DNA of 64,000 nucleotides from Seriola aureovittata. Taxonomy: Eukaryota > Chordata > Actinopteri > Carangiformes > Carangidae. The first letter of the stretch is position 1. Each line of letters begins with the position of its first letter. Both the position numbers and the translations under genes were made by a program. This document shows, piece by piece, positions 1 to 21,670 of this stretch. The stretch is from the NCBI RefSeq assembly GCF_021018895.1, contig NC_079380.1, positions 2,079,001-2,143,000 of the forward strand, read 5' to 3'. The notes beneath the pieces were generated by a model, which saw only the letters and a program-made list of their open reading frames with translations, had not been told where the DNA came from and ran no database searches.

Positions 1-5173
<5,173 letters not shown>

Positions 5174-6320
5174 ACGCTATGCTGCTTCATGTCTTTGGTC
5201 CAGCGAAGGCTTGGAGATTCACCAGCGTCCAGCGGGTCTGGGGTGTCGGAACAGCAGCACCGGGCCACACTGGGGGGAGGAAATGGGAAGCGGATGCTTC
5301 GTCCGCCCTCCCAAACTCCTGGGCACCCAAACTGGGGCAGCGACCTCGTAGCACCGCTGCAACCACACTCCCCCAACCATCGGCGATCGGGCCAACACAA
5401 CGCTTAGTGGGCCTGCGGCCCCGCCTTCCTTTCTGGGGTTTGACCGAGCAAAGCGGCGCCGAATGGGGGAGGGGGGAAGGAGGGCAAAGGCCTTCTCACC
5501 CTCGACTTGGAGATACCTTCCCCCCTCACCTGCATAGCTCACTATCAAGTTGTACCCATAAACATCACTGCATCCTGTTGAGCCAATCAAACTCCACCTG
5601 AGGGCAGGATGAAGTAGGAAGTGAGCGGCTTCCCTCTGAAGCACACAGCTGACACGCTGTGGGTGGGACTTCACCGGGGCTAAAGCTCAGGTGGACGGGG
5701 CGTTTACACGGCCACACTCGTTTTTCTCTAATCTTTTCCTTGACGGCTTTGATTCTGATTGGCCAGTGGGTGACATGGATGGGCGTGAACAATGGGAACG
5801 TAGGTTTGACGGCGTTGTGGAGGAGACACTGACACCCAGCTGAACCCTGAAATGAGAAGAAATTAAAGTGGAATCAATAATCAAACTGTTCTTTGATTGA
5901 TAAACATCTGTGAGTGTTGTCAGACGTCTAATAAAAGGTTGTTGAGTGGAGTTGTTTCAGGAGGCTCTTTGTGGATCAGACTGAGACGTCCTGTCATGTG
6001 GACTAGTTTTGGACGGAGGGACACTTCAGACGAGGGAGAGCCTCAGTCTGACTCTTTTCTTCAGTGTGTATCTTTAGTCTTGTGCTTTGTGACGATCTTC
6101 TGTAGAGTAGACTTCTCTTTTTTCACCTGCCTGTCATGAGCTGTTGCTGACCTTATGTATTCACCCCCCCCCCTCCCCGACGCTTGCATTTTATTAACCT
6201 TGACTTTCTAGTTTTACCTTTTTAGTGGGAGAAGTTATGTTTTTGGTGATGGTGCAAAATGTTAATTCTTAAAGCTTTTATTGGATTTTGTTAAATGACA
6301 AATAAACATGGAACTGAGCA
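5174..6320 (+). other. smg1: smg1 3' untranslated region
   Basis: This is the sequence from the smg1 stop codon to just past an AATAAA hexamer at 6301-6306. The first roughly 400 bases (about 5180-5580) are unusually GC-rich and contain several runs of G or C, in contrast to the AT-rich DNA on both sides. No conserved open frame in either strand was recognised. The 3' end is inferred from the hexamer, so its exact position is uncertain. Confidence 0.6.
6301..6306 (+). terminator. smg1: Poly(A) signal of smg1
   Basis: AATAAA lies 1.1 kb after the smg1 stop codon and is followed by a T/G-rich stretch. It is the first canonical hexamer in the 3' flank. It is inferred from the motif only. Confidence 0.5.
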
Positions 6321-7640
6321 GAGTTGACTTTTATTTAACGATCAGACTCTTTAGATCCGTTCTCCGGTGTTCACCAGTTTACAAGATGATAAAAATTTGT
6401 TAGGGGCTTCAATCTTTTCAGCTTTCAAAGGAGGCATTAAAGATAAAGTTTTAGTTTAAAATACATTAATTTCTTCTTGTGACTGATGGTCACAGGTTAT
6501 GGACTCAGTGTGAGCTGTGAATTTCCTTATTGGACTGTTTGAGTTGTAAGATTTTAAGAGGTGAACAAAAGTAAAGAAGCTCTGAAAGATTTCTTTTTGA
6601 CAAGAACATTTTCTGTTTGTTTTTTTCATCTGTGATAACGAGCCCAGAGAGGCAAGTGATTTTTTTTTTTTTTTTTTCTCAGAATAAAGAAAAAAAACTC
6701 CTAGGGGGTTAAAAGAGAGCGAGCGAGAGAGAGAGAGAGAGATGCAAGCTGTAAGTGTTTACTGTCAGTCTGTCTCTTTACTGGATCTCAGGGTGCACAT
6801 GAGAGCATGCAGCTCCATGGGAGAAGTCGCCCTCGAGGTGTCTGGATGAAAAGTTTGAAATAAATATAAAGAAAATAATGAAACGAATAAGTTAATTAAA
6901 TCAATAAATATAACAATTCATGTCATGTGTGATCCATTCTTCCATCACAGCTCATCACTCGTGGACTTTTATTCTCCTTATATTTTCTCAGCTAAATTCT
7001 TAAGTGTTTGGCTGAAAGTCTTCACAGATCCAAATCCATTTCTGAGGAAGGAAAGAACAGAACAGAAATGTCACACAACTTACACACACACACACATATG
7101 TACGTTGTGTTTATTGTGAATGGAAGAATTAAAAATCACCTAGAAGGAAACATGAATGCTTTCAGTCTGGGGAAGTGACGCTCTTCAGCCTCTTGTGGCC
7201 AAAATCAGTATTACAAAAAGAAACACTTCTTAGGTTTGTTGTTTTGTTTTTGTTTTAAATGTGAAGTTTTTCTTTTTCCTTTTTCTTCTAGAAAAGAAAT
7301 CACTTGCTTCTCAGGGCTTCCGTACAAAGTCATTAACAAAAAAACCTTTGTTTTCGATCTGCACCTGTGGACCAAAGCACTTGACTGACAAACTGCCATT
7401 TAGAGGAAACAGAATCTAACGTATGTACATTTATGCACAGTCTACTGGCATAGGTCCATCACATTATGGTTGACACAGTACAGGACACATGCAGACCTAC
7501 AGCCGCAGGCAGGAATCCTCCTGTTCACTAAAGAGATGAAGAATCATCATCAGCAGCTTTGACTCTGTCCCTCCTGAGTGGATCATTACACAGCTCACTA
7601 GGCTGCACACACTGTTGTCTTGAATTAACTTTTAACACGA
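6321..7640. other. Intergenic DNA between smg1 and hao1-like gene
   Basis: There is no gene or recognisable element here. The region is AT-rich, with a T-run at about 6660-6677, a (GA)n run at about 6719-6742 and a short CA run at about 7083-7096. Short open frames on both strands lack any family resemblance. Confidence 0.5.
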
Positions 7641-7928
7641 GGGGTCAAAGATAACTTGCAGCCAGCACCTTGTCATGATCTAACCACAGTCTAAACACAC
7701 ACAGGTATAAAGGTCCAGGTGGTTCAGAGTCACAGCCATGATACCCACAATCCTCTGGGTTTGTTGTGGTCTAACACAACATTATCTTGTGTAAACTGAG
7801 CCGAGCTGAGACTCCCTCAGAAGTCCTGATTAAAACTAAGAGGCCTGCGGCAGGTTAATGATTACACTGCTCTGCACTGTGTGTGTGTGAGAGACAGTGA
7901 GTGGCCTCGGGTGTTGTGGTGAACGGAC
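7641..7928 (+). promoter_or_regulatory. Candidate promoter and 5'UTR of the hao1-like gene
   Basis: A TATAAAG box occurs at 7706-7712, about 220 bases before the ATG. About 55 bases upstream of it (7641-7655) is GGGGTCAAAGATAAC, which resembles a nuclear-receptor direct repeat of the HNF4/DR1 type. Glycolate oxidase is a liver gene in vertebrates, which makes such a site plausible. A non-coding first exon further upstream cannot be excluded. Confidence 0.35.
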
Positions 7929-12959
<5,031 letters not shown>

Positions 12960-13170
12960 CAGAAGAATGTGTGTCAGGAATCAATAATCAATACATCCCT
13001 GAAGGATCACTGGACGTGTCTGTGTGTCAGATGAATGTCTGTGTTTTGGTTTTCTCCTCTGGTTTCTGCTGAGCGTGTGCAGACAGCTGTTTGATGTGCT
13101 GTCTGTTTCTAGAGAAACTTTGTCACATCTGAGAAAATTACTCAAGTGACATGACTACGATGTCAAGTTT

Positions 13171-13176
13171 AATAAA
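13171..13176 (+). terminator. Poly(A) signal of hao1-like gene
   Basis: AATAAA lies 212 bases after the stop codon, the first hexamer downstream, in an otherwise ordinary 3'UTR. It is inferred from the motif and its spacing. Confidence 0.6.
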
Positions 13177-13350
13177 TGTCTAATGAAAGACCGATTGAGT
13201 TGCATTATGGGAAATGTGTTTTGATCCAGAACTGAACGTTGGGATCTCTCGGTCTCTGCTGCCTAAGTTTTGACCATTCTTTTTAATCTATCTATAGCCG
13301 CTGCAATTCCCCCTTTACGTCCATACTGACCTTTACTACATGAGCCACAG

Positions 13351-13486
13351 TCACCTGTAGTCACCTGTAGACACCTGTAGTCACCTGTAGTCACCTGTAG
13401 TCACCTGTAGACACCTGTTATCATACCTGTAGACACCTGTTATCACACCTGTAGACACCTGTTATCACACCTGTAGTCACCTGTAG
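13351..13486 (+). repeat. Minisatellite with CACCTG in nearly every unit
   Basis: A tandem array of 10-11 base units of the type T/A-CACCTGTAG, later alternating with CACCTGTTAT. It contains twelve CACCTG hexamers (E-box). It begins 175 bases past the hao1-like poly(A) signal. Confidence 0.9.
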
Positions 13487-14950
13487 AAGGTTTAAGACGG
13501 ATAAACTCTCAGTGGAGGACGGCCCAGGAAAGGCTTTTCAAGCAGCAGATATGATAATTAAACATTTTCCGATGCAAATGACCTCTTGTGATCAGATACT
13601 GTCCTTCATCATTTGTATGTAGCAACCACCTGCCAACAGCAACCGCCTCAAACGCCCTAGCAACTGAAAGGTGACTTGCGCTGGATAGTATTTAAAAGTT
13701 CAGACGAATTCACAACCCCCACCACAAATCCTCTTAGGGAGGAAGTTGGGATGTGATGGTGTTCAGGTGTGCATAGCATCTGACTTTGGTACCACAGGGA
13801 TTGTGTTCTCTTCCTGACCTTTCACTAACCTTAACCACTAACCTTGACCATTAACCATTACGTAACACTTTTCTTGCCCGCAAGTAAACAGACTTCGACC
13901 GTCTCTTTCTTTTTCTGTTTACCTCTCTGCACGTCTTTGTCTTTCTCACCCTCCTCTTTTGCTCCCTCTCCTCTACCATTGCCTCGTCCCGGTCTAACGC
14001 CCTCATGATCCTGAGCAGTCCAATCCTTAAGGACTGCTGCCTGAACGTCCTGTGCACCAGCTGCTGCACCGTGTGACCTGATACTAACATAAGAGAGGTT
14101 AGAGTCATGGGTTTTATGAAGGTGATGAAGCTGAAAACATTTTCACATTTTATTTTACGACATAAAGTACATCAGTAAATACCCTCGTCCTGATTTCTTG
14201 AAGCTTTTACGTCTGTTTTAAAATTCCGGTTGCTAACAAGTGTCTAAATGAGACTACAGAGTCGAACATGAAACTGATCTACTCTCCAGCCCTTTACTTT
14301 ACAGCCTCGTTGTGTTTATACAAACTGTTACTGACTTTGTAAGAGGAATGGCTTTTGTAGAAGAGGTCAGAGGTGAATCAAACTACAAGTTGAAGTTTAG
14401 TGGTGACGTGGAAGTCATGTGACTGTGGTGTACTTGGTTTATAGCCTAACATTAGCGTTTTACCTCTGGTGATTGTATTCAGGATTAAAAAACCTCTCTG
14501 AGCCTTAAACAATATTTAAACGAAACCATCTGAGCAGTTTGGAGGGAAAACTCAAACATCTTCACCATGACATGTGGAAACATTTGCTCTTTAACAGTTC
14601 ACTTTATGGACTTATCACACTGTGTGTGTTTTAATGTTTAATCTGCGGAGTAGTAACTAGCCTCAGTATCAAACCCACATATACTGAGCAAAGCCACATT
14701 CTCACAAGTCTTTTTTGTCAGTCATGTAATTAACACTAATTAACTTGCTTATTAATTGGTCAAACATGCATTATAAGATAGACTTTAAAGTGACTGTGTG
14801 TGTAGCCTATAGGAGGTGGTGCATGCTTCTATTAAAGTGTGTGAAATTGTGTGAAAGTGTGTGAGTGTGAGTTTCTTATTGTTGAGTGAGATGAACCACT
14901 CCGTCTCGTACTTCCGTATATATATTATAGTCTTATAATATATAATACAT
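13487..14950. other. Intergenic DNA between hao1-like gene and mettl22
   Basis: No gene was recognised. A minus-strand open frame at 13851-14108 is rich in Arg/Lys but matches no family I know. Repetitive CTAACC-like words occur near 13825-13862. Confidence 0.45.
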
Positions 14951-14956
14951 CCATGA

Positions 14957-15127
14957 TTGGAGCCTGTAGCCAGAGTAGCTAGGGACAGACCACCGTCTCA
15001 TTTCCTGGCGGAACGGAAGCCGAATCTGTTGCAGCCCGGACAGGTTTTGACGGTGCACTATTTTGATGTTGAGTGGCAGTGGCAGCTGAGCGCTGGGGGC
15101 GTGCTTCGTTCATTTGATACATGCACG
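14957..15127 (+). promoter_or_regulatory. mettl22: Candidate mettl22 promoter and non-coding exon 1
   Basis: A locally GC-rich patch contains GGCGGAACGGAAGCCG (ETS-type CGGAAG, typical of housekeeping promoters) and ends in a strong donor, ACG|GTAAGT, at 15127/15128. The next usable acceptor in the right place is at 16851, which opens the ATG-bearing exon. It is inferred from motifs and would need transcript support. Confidence 0.4.
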
Positions 15128-15687
15128 GTAAGTGCCGTAGTTATTAATGAAAGCATGATGAAAAGGGGGGGGGTCCCGGTGTGTGCTACAGGAGTTTGGC
15201 GGGAACAGTTAACGGCTCCCGGTCTTCTGGCCTGTTCTCCGTGATAACTTTTATCCGTGGAGGTGTAACGGTAAAGTTTTAGAATGCGGACCTGCACCTG
15301 CTGACTGTCAGTCTCATGTCGTGTAAAACAAACCCAAGAAACCACTTTCTCACTTTTTACATTATATTTACAGTCACTTTGTCTTTGACCCTGGTCCCGT
15401 ATAATCATCGCAGTAATATAAGATGTTCCACTTTATCACATGTTTAACGTTCCTGCAGACAGATGTGTTTTTCTAACATCCAAAATCTTATCCACAGCCT
15501 TTCTGTCTGTGTGATGTTGAGATTATCACAACAGTTTCACATAGTTTCTTTTGTCTGTAATTAACAATAAACAAAATCAAATTGGCCAACGGGGAAATGA
15601 ACCAGAGTGATTTATAACTAACCCTGTGCTGGAACACAAGCCTCATCTGTTGCAGAGCATTTTAGATTTTACATTTTAGATTAGGGC

Positions 15688-15850
15688 AAGAAATGTTGCC
15701 ACTATTTTGGCATATATTGTGATTGTGATATAAATCATGTTTTCAGTTAGAGTGATCAATTTTCACTTTCAGTTGCTGTGATTTGGATATTGCAATTGAG
15801 ATTTAATGACGGAGTATTAGAGCCACATTGAGGGGAAAAAAGAAATCTGA
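15688..15850 (-). repeat. Copy of the TAGGGCTG-type dispersed repeat, minus strand
   Basis: The reverse complement shares TGCAATATCCAAATCACAG and flanking words with copies at 40805, 44898 and 46212. It lies in the first (non-coding) intron inferred for mettl22. Confidence 0.5.
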
Positions 15851-15944
15851 AGTTTTGAGATTAAAGTCATAATATTATGTATAGCAGCTGCTGATTGTCT
15901 AACAATAGAATAGACTCAGTTTCTTCATAGTCTTTTTAATGTCC

Positions 15945-15945
<1 letters not shown>

Positions 15946-15976
<31 letters not shown>
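15946..15976 (+). repeat. (GAT)n microsatellite
   Basis: Ten GAT units in the 5' intron of mettl22. Confidence 0.9.
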
Positions 15977-15977
<1 letters not shown>

Positions 15978-16246
15978 GTCAAAAGATGAAGTTTCTCCTT
16001 ATTTGTGAAAGAAAGTAGAACTTCACATTTTTTCCCTCAGTATGGTCCTGATATTCCATTGGAAGATTTAGATGATAATTTGATTAATTGTTTAATCCTA
16101 TGTTACGACCCTAGTGGCGTTGTACGGTGTGCTGCTCTCTCTCTCTCCAGGTATCACTCCTCCTCCAAACGGGAGCTGCACCCACTTACAAATTAGCTGG
16201 AGATATTTTAGTGGAGAGTGGGAGCTGAGTCAAGGCCAGTGGGCCT

Positions 16247-16312
16247 GTGTGTGTGTGTCTCTCTCTCTCTCTCTCTCTGTGTGTCTCTCTCTCTCTCTCT
16301 CTCTCTGTCTCT
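16247..16312 (+). repeat. (GT)n/(CT)n compound microsatellite
   Basis: A short GT run passes into two CT runs separated by TGTGTGT. It lies upstream of the mettl22 start exon. Confidence 0.85.
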
Positions 16313-16851
16313 TACTCCTTGCTGTGAAGGAAGGTGCTTGGTGTCCTGATTACCTGTTTTCTTTTGTTCTCTGATTCATCCTTACTCTTGTGTTGCAAAT
16401 ATCCTGTTTGTTTATTGTTTCTCAGTTATTTGCAACCAGCACTTTTATTGACCTTTTTCAGTGATTTAGTTGTGTTTGAGTTTAATTATAAAAGTCATTG
16501 TTTTTTTCCCTCACACATTGTTTTGCTTCCTGATCGTTCTTTCCTCCCAGAACACATTTTTACATTTGTTACTTCCCCTCATCCCCTGGCTCCATCGGGG
16601 AACTCAACATCCTATTTTAGTTTTTTTTTTTTTTTTTCCCATGTTCAATATGTAGATTGGATTTCAAATTAAAACACCAGCATATCACACCTCAATCTGC
16701 AAACAAACTGTAGGAAGTTTAGTTGCATTATGGGTAATACAATCACCAGACTTTGACAAGAAAGAAGAAGACATGGAGTAAAAAAGCCTTGTGTGTTATA
16801 TATGTATGTATTTGTATGTGTGGTTAGTAACAGTCAGCCTGTGTGTCTCAG

Positions 16852-16882
16852 GATCATTGGGGGGGACCATGAACCATCAGCC
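16852..16882 (+). other. mettl22: mettl22 5'UTR part of the first coding exon
   Basis: These are the 31 bases between the acceptor CTCAG (16847-16851) and the start codon. They carry an upstream ATG at 16869 whose frame overlaps the main start. Confidence 0.5.
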
Positions 16883-19800
16883 ATGGACCAGATCACTTTT
16901 CATCATGATACCGTGCTGTCAGACGTTCACATGTTCCTGCCTAATGCGCGCCACCTTATGACACGCCTCAACCATGTTGGACAGCCTGGTGTGTGTCACA
17001 TGTTCATGTGTTAGAAGAAATCAACTGTTTCTCTCTTTAGCACTTTTTTATCTGCCAGAAGTTCTGATATTATCTGGACAGGATCATTTTTTAAAACAAC
17101 AATACAATATTTCACTGTTATTATAAACTTTACCATGGAAAGGAATCATTTAAGCGTCCTTGAAAATCTGAAGTTTGAGTTTGATAATGACATAAAAGAG
17201 AAGAGCAAATTAACAGGACATTTGAAAGCTTTATTTTTTAACTCGATAAAAGTTGCAAAGACAAAGAATGACAAAATCAGTCTGTAGTATCTGCTGGAAT
17301 AAATCCGATTTTTAATGCTGCCTTTGTTTGTCTTCATCCAGTCTTCATCTCCAAATTCAGGATCTTGTCAGGTGTTGAAAGGCATGACGACAACAGTGAT
17401 CCGCGGAAAAGTGTAGAGGAAGAGAAACACGATGATGTGAGGGAAGACGAGGAGCGAGACACAGATGTCACCAAAGAAGAAGCTGGGGAGGAAGGAGGGA
17501 GAGGAAATGTGGAGCCAAGCCTGGATAAGGACGGAGACCTGGATGTCACACACAGGTATGGATCAGCTGTTAATACACAGTGGGGGTGTGAAGCCAGACC
17601 AGGGCTCTGACTGCGTTATAGTTTTCACTGTTCATGTACCACACAGAAACACACAGATATACACAACACATGAAGCACACATTAGGTTACACACTAACCG
17701 ATACACAACTGTTGGTGTTATTCCCAGGCCGAGGAGAAACCCTGTGGAGGACAGCGGCCGAGACGTGGTCTGTCCCGTCATTCTCCAACAGTCCGACCCC
17801 GGACAGGAGGAGGAAGAGGAGAGCACGGATAATGAAGATGACGAGGGCTTCAAAGATATTATCAGGATTGGTAAGATTTCATCATGTGTTTATCATTTTA
17901 TCATCATCTTGGTTTTCATGACTGTCTCACCACAGGTGTTTCACTTCACTTTTTTTTTTTTCATTACATTCAGCATCAAACAGATATTTCCATCCAGTGT
18001 ATCTCAGATTTTAAACTGAATTTGTATGACATACTCGTATAAATATACTTATATAAAGAGAGAAAAAGACAATGCAGACGAACCATGAACAGGTAGGGAA
18101 AATAAAATCAGGCCTATAGGTCATTACATAGTTAATGCATTCTTTCCGATATATGGTACATTGTTCCAATTTACGATTGACAGATACTGATATCCTCTCC
18201 ATTTCTCCATTTGATAAATGCCCATTGTAATCTCCATCCACACATTTACAGTTGGGCTCTCCTGTGAAAAGCACTTCCTGGTAAGATTCTTTTTACCAGC
18301 CACCAACAGTATATTCATTAAATATATATCTCTTTTGGACCATTCTTGAGATATATATATATCATAAATATATCGTCTTAACCTTTCACATTTAAAAATG
18401 TCTTGTAGTGCCTTGTGTATTTTGATGACAGGGCATTCCCAGGTTACGCAGGTTATTCCGGCTAAACTCCCTCCATTTCTGTGAGCTGGTACACTTCCAC
18501 TGGTACTTCCATACTGTTGTCCATTCTTCCTCAGATATAATCATCCCCCCTTTCTCCTCCCATTTTGCCTTGATGTATGAGGTCGAATGTGTTTAACAGA
18601 AAGATGTGACACATCCTTATATACATGAAATGATAGCTTTTCTAATAGGTGTTTCTCTTTAAGCATTTCAAAACGGAGCAGTGTTCCCTCTGACCATATG
18701 TGTGGTCAGAGGGAACACATATGGTTTAATATCCATATGTGTGTGTGTGTACACCTGTATATATACTGCTGCTACTTATTTCATTTCATAAGCTCCAAGC
18801 TTATCCCAGCATGCATCTGAGGGTATAGGGAAGTCTCTGGTCCGCTGAGCTCAGTGTTTCTGTGTAAAGAAGATTAGGTCAGAGTCCTGCTATGAACACT
18901 CATTTACATAAGAAGCTTCTATGTCAAGACAGAGGAATATCCTGAATATTAAAAACACTAAATAAAGCCGTTTCACAATGAATCAGTATTTCTCCAACAC
19001 TGTTCAGTGGAAACAGGAGATCTCAGAGTGGTTTAGAGCCGAGCTGCCACTTGAGTCTGCTCGGCTTGTTTGTGATAACTCACGCTCCAGACATCTGAAG
19101 ACTAAAATCCTTCATCTGGTTAAAATATGTAATTAAAAACAACCGAGATGTAAATGGTGAATCATTAAAATGTGGCTTAAAACTGGATAAAAAGTCGATT
19201 TTGTGTCTGACAAACTGAAGCTAACATCATCTGTCCTGATTACTGTATCATGAAGCTTTTTATTAACTGGTTCAGTTAACTCTGGGTTTTCTTATCCGGC
19301 TACGAGCTTGTTCATGTGAAAGAGGCCAAGTTGTTAATTATAAGCACCATTGTCAAAATGAAATTATTATATTTGATGATGCTGTAGAAAATAGTGTTAA
19401 ACATTAAATGTATTAAAAACATCTCAGATGATCCAGAGAAATGAGAGGCAGCTTTGCTGAACATCAAGTGTCATAGAAACGGGTCTGAATACTTATGTCA
19501 ATATGAGATTTTTCACTTTTTACTTTTTAATACATGTACAAAGATTTCTAGAATTCTGTTTTCACTTTGTCATTACGGGGTACTGAGTGTAGATTTGAAT
19601 GTAGATTTAAATGATTTTATCCTGAGGTGAAGACAGTGAAGGGTCTGAAGACTTGCTGAATGATTTAGCAGCTGTTAGCGTGATTTCAGACACTGTGTGT
19701 TTACTGTATTAATCTAACCCACCTGCAGAGCACACCATGGCCACGCCCCTGGAGGACGTCGGTAAACAGGTCAGTAAAATTCACTCAACCTCTGTCCGTC

Positions 19801-21602
19801 AGTTGCTCCTCCAATCACCATGAGCCCTCCTACTTCCTGTGTCACGTGACGTGCAGTGGTTTTCTCATCAGGACTTGGTTTGTGTAGGTGCTGGTCTTCA
19901 TGTCTCTTTTACCTGAACCAGGTGTGGCGAGGGGCGGTCCTCCTGGCTGACTTCATCCTCTCTGAGCCGGTCATGTTCAGAGGAGCTACTGTGCTCGAGC
20001 TGGGGGCGGGAACAGGCATAACCAGCATCGTCATGGCAACCATAGCCAAAACAGTGTACTGCACAGGTATGATGCCATCGGGCAGACGTCCTGATTAAAA
20101 CTGACACCGATCGGCTGCTGCGTGTCTTCAGTGTCTCTGAATATTTTAATATGAATTAAACAACTGTGATTACAAATGAATCAACTTGAGCTTTCAACAG
20201 CATCTCATGGTCTTCATCAGTTAATGGAGCTGCATCAGGACCACCAGGCACTGTTGAAAGCGCAGAAGATCGTCAATGAATGTTTTTGCTGATCCTAAAC
20301 ACTCAAGTTCAGTCACACAAACCTCAGTTGCTAAATTCAGATATATTCAGATGGAATCGGTGTAGCAGCCTTAGCATTAGCTTTGATCTTAGCCAGGGAT
20401 CCATCATGTCCAAGCATCCTGACAGTGGAGGCGTGAGGAGCTGAACTGCAGCTCTGCTCTGAACTCACTGCTCCTCTGCACTCTATTCTGAACATGTGTG
20501 ACAGAACCAAGAGACGGATCTCATGTAGACACTTTACTGCTTGTCTCCTTTGCTGAAAGAGCTCGTTTTGTTTTTCAGATGTGGGAGAAGACCTTCTGAG
20601 CATGTGCAAGAAAAATGTGGCATTAAACAGACACATGATGGAGTCTGCAGGTGAGATGATGTCGTCAGATTACTCCTCATCTCCTCCTCAGTTATTTCCC
20701 ACTGATGCAGAGAACACTGTCAGCCTGGGAATCTATTTTTCATCTGTTTTTATATATGAAAAAATATATAACATATAACAGAAAATATATAGACAAGAAA
20801 GAGAGCCAATCTAAATCTATTTACTTTTACTGTAGTGACTAAGTCCCACACTTTAGCCGCTACCGGCTGCTCACGCAAACTCTGATTGTTTAGATGTATC
20901 CTCGGAATAATGATATCAGAGACAGTATCTGTGTCACGAGGGTTTCTCCACCTTTGGCCCCTTCAGGAGACCAGCAGCTAGCAGGTGTAAATTCAAACTG
21001 TATCTAGTGTTGTATTGTATTGTTGTTATGTTTTGACATGAACAAGCAATCATGACCACGCCCACTTAGGAGACAGGAAGTGTTGACCATTTCATACCAT
21101 TGCTGTTGCCTGTAATGTGTCATCTTTGATTATAGAGGATCTTTGATGATATCCAGTCCTTACCAATGCTTTGTATCATGATGTGTTTATTTCCTGGTGT
21201 CCATAATCTACAATGTCCATAATGTCCGATAAGATTTGTTCATAAAGTTAAACAAAAAAACAGCCACAAAGTTGTCTGAGAACAGTCAAAAACTGTTTGC
21301 TTCCTTACAATGAGCAACACCTGTGTTTACTGCGCTCTGGACCCCCTCTGCCTTACATCACACCTGTATCACGCAACTCAAACACATGGCTTTTATTTAT
21401 TTCTGTTTTATTGATTTCACAGTGAATTGAATAATGATTTGCTGATTGTTTATTTATATATTTTCTTCTATTCCTCTTAAAAACAATGAAAACCCCAGAG
21501 AAGCTCATGACAGTGAATCTGTCTTAATAAAGTCTCTGTGCCCCTCAGGTGGTGAGGTGAGAGTGAGACAGTTAGACTGGCTCCAGCATGACCTCTGTAC
21601 AG

Positions 21603-21670
<68 letters not shown>

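Noticed and set aside
13351..13486. Regularly spaced short repeats, CRISPR-like at first sight
   Set aside because: The units are 10-11 bases with no spacers, in a vertebrate gene flank. It is a minisatellite.
13851..14108. 85-residue basic minus-strand open frame
   Set aside because: Arg/Lys-rich by composition, no known family, no promoter or poly(A) signal in place.
17465..18019. 184-residue plus-strand open frame
   Set aside because: It runs in the wrong frame through one mettl22 exon, reads through an intron, and is in the true frame only over the exon 17728-17870. The spliced reading explains the region better.
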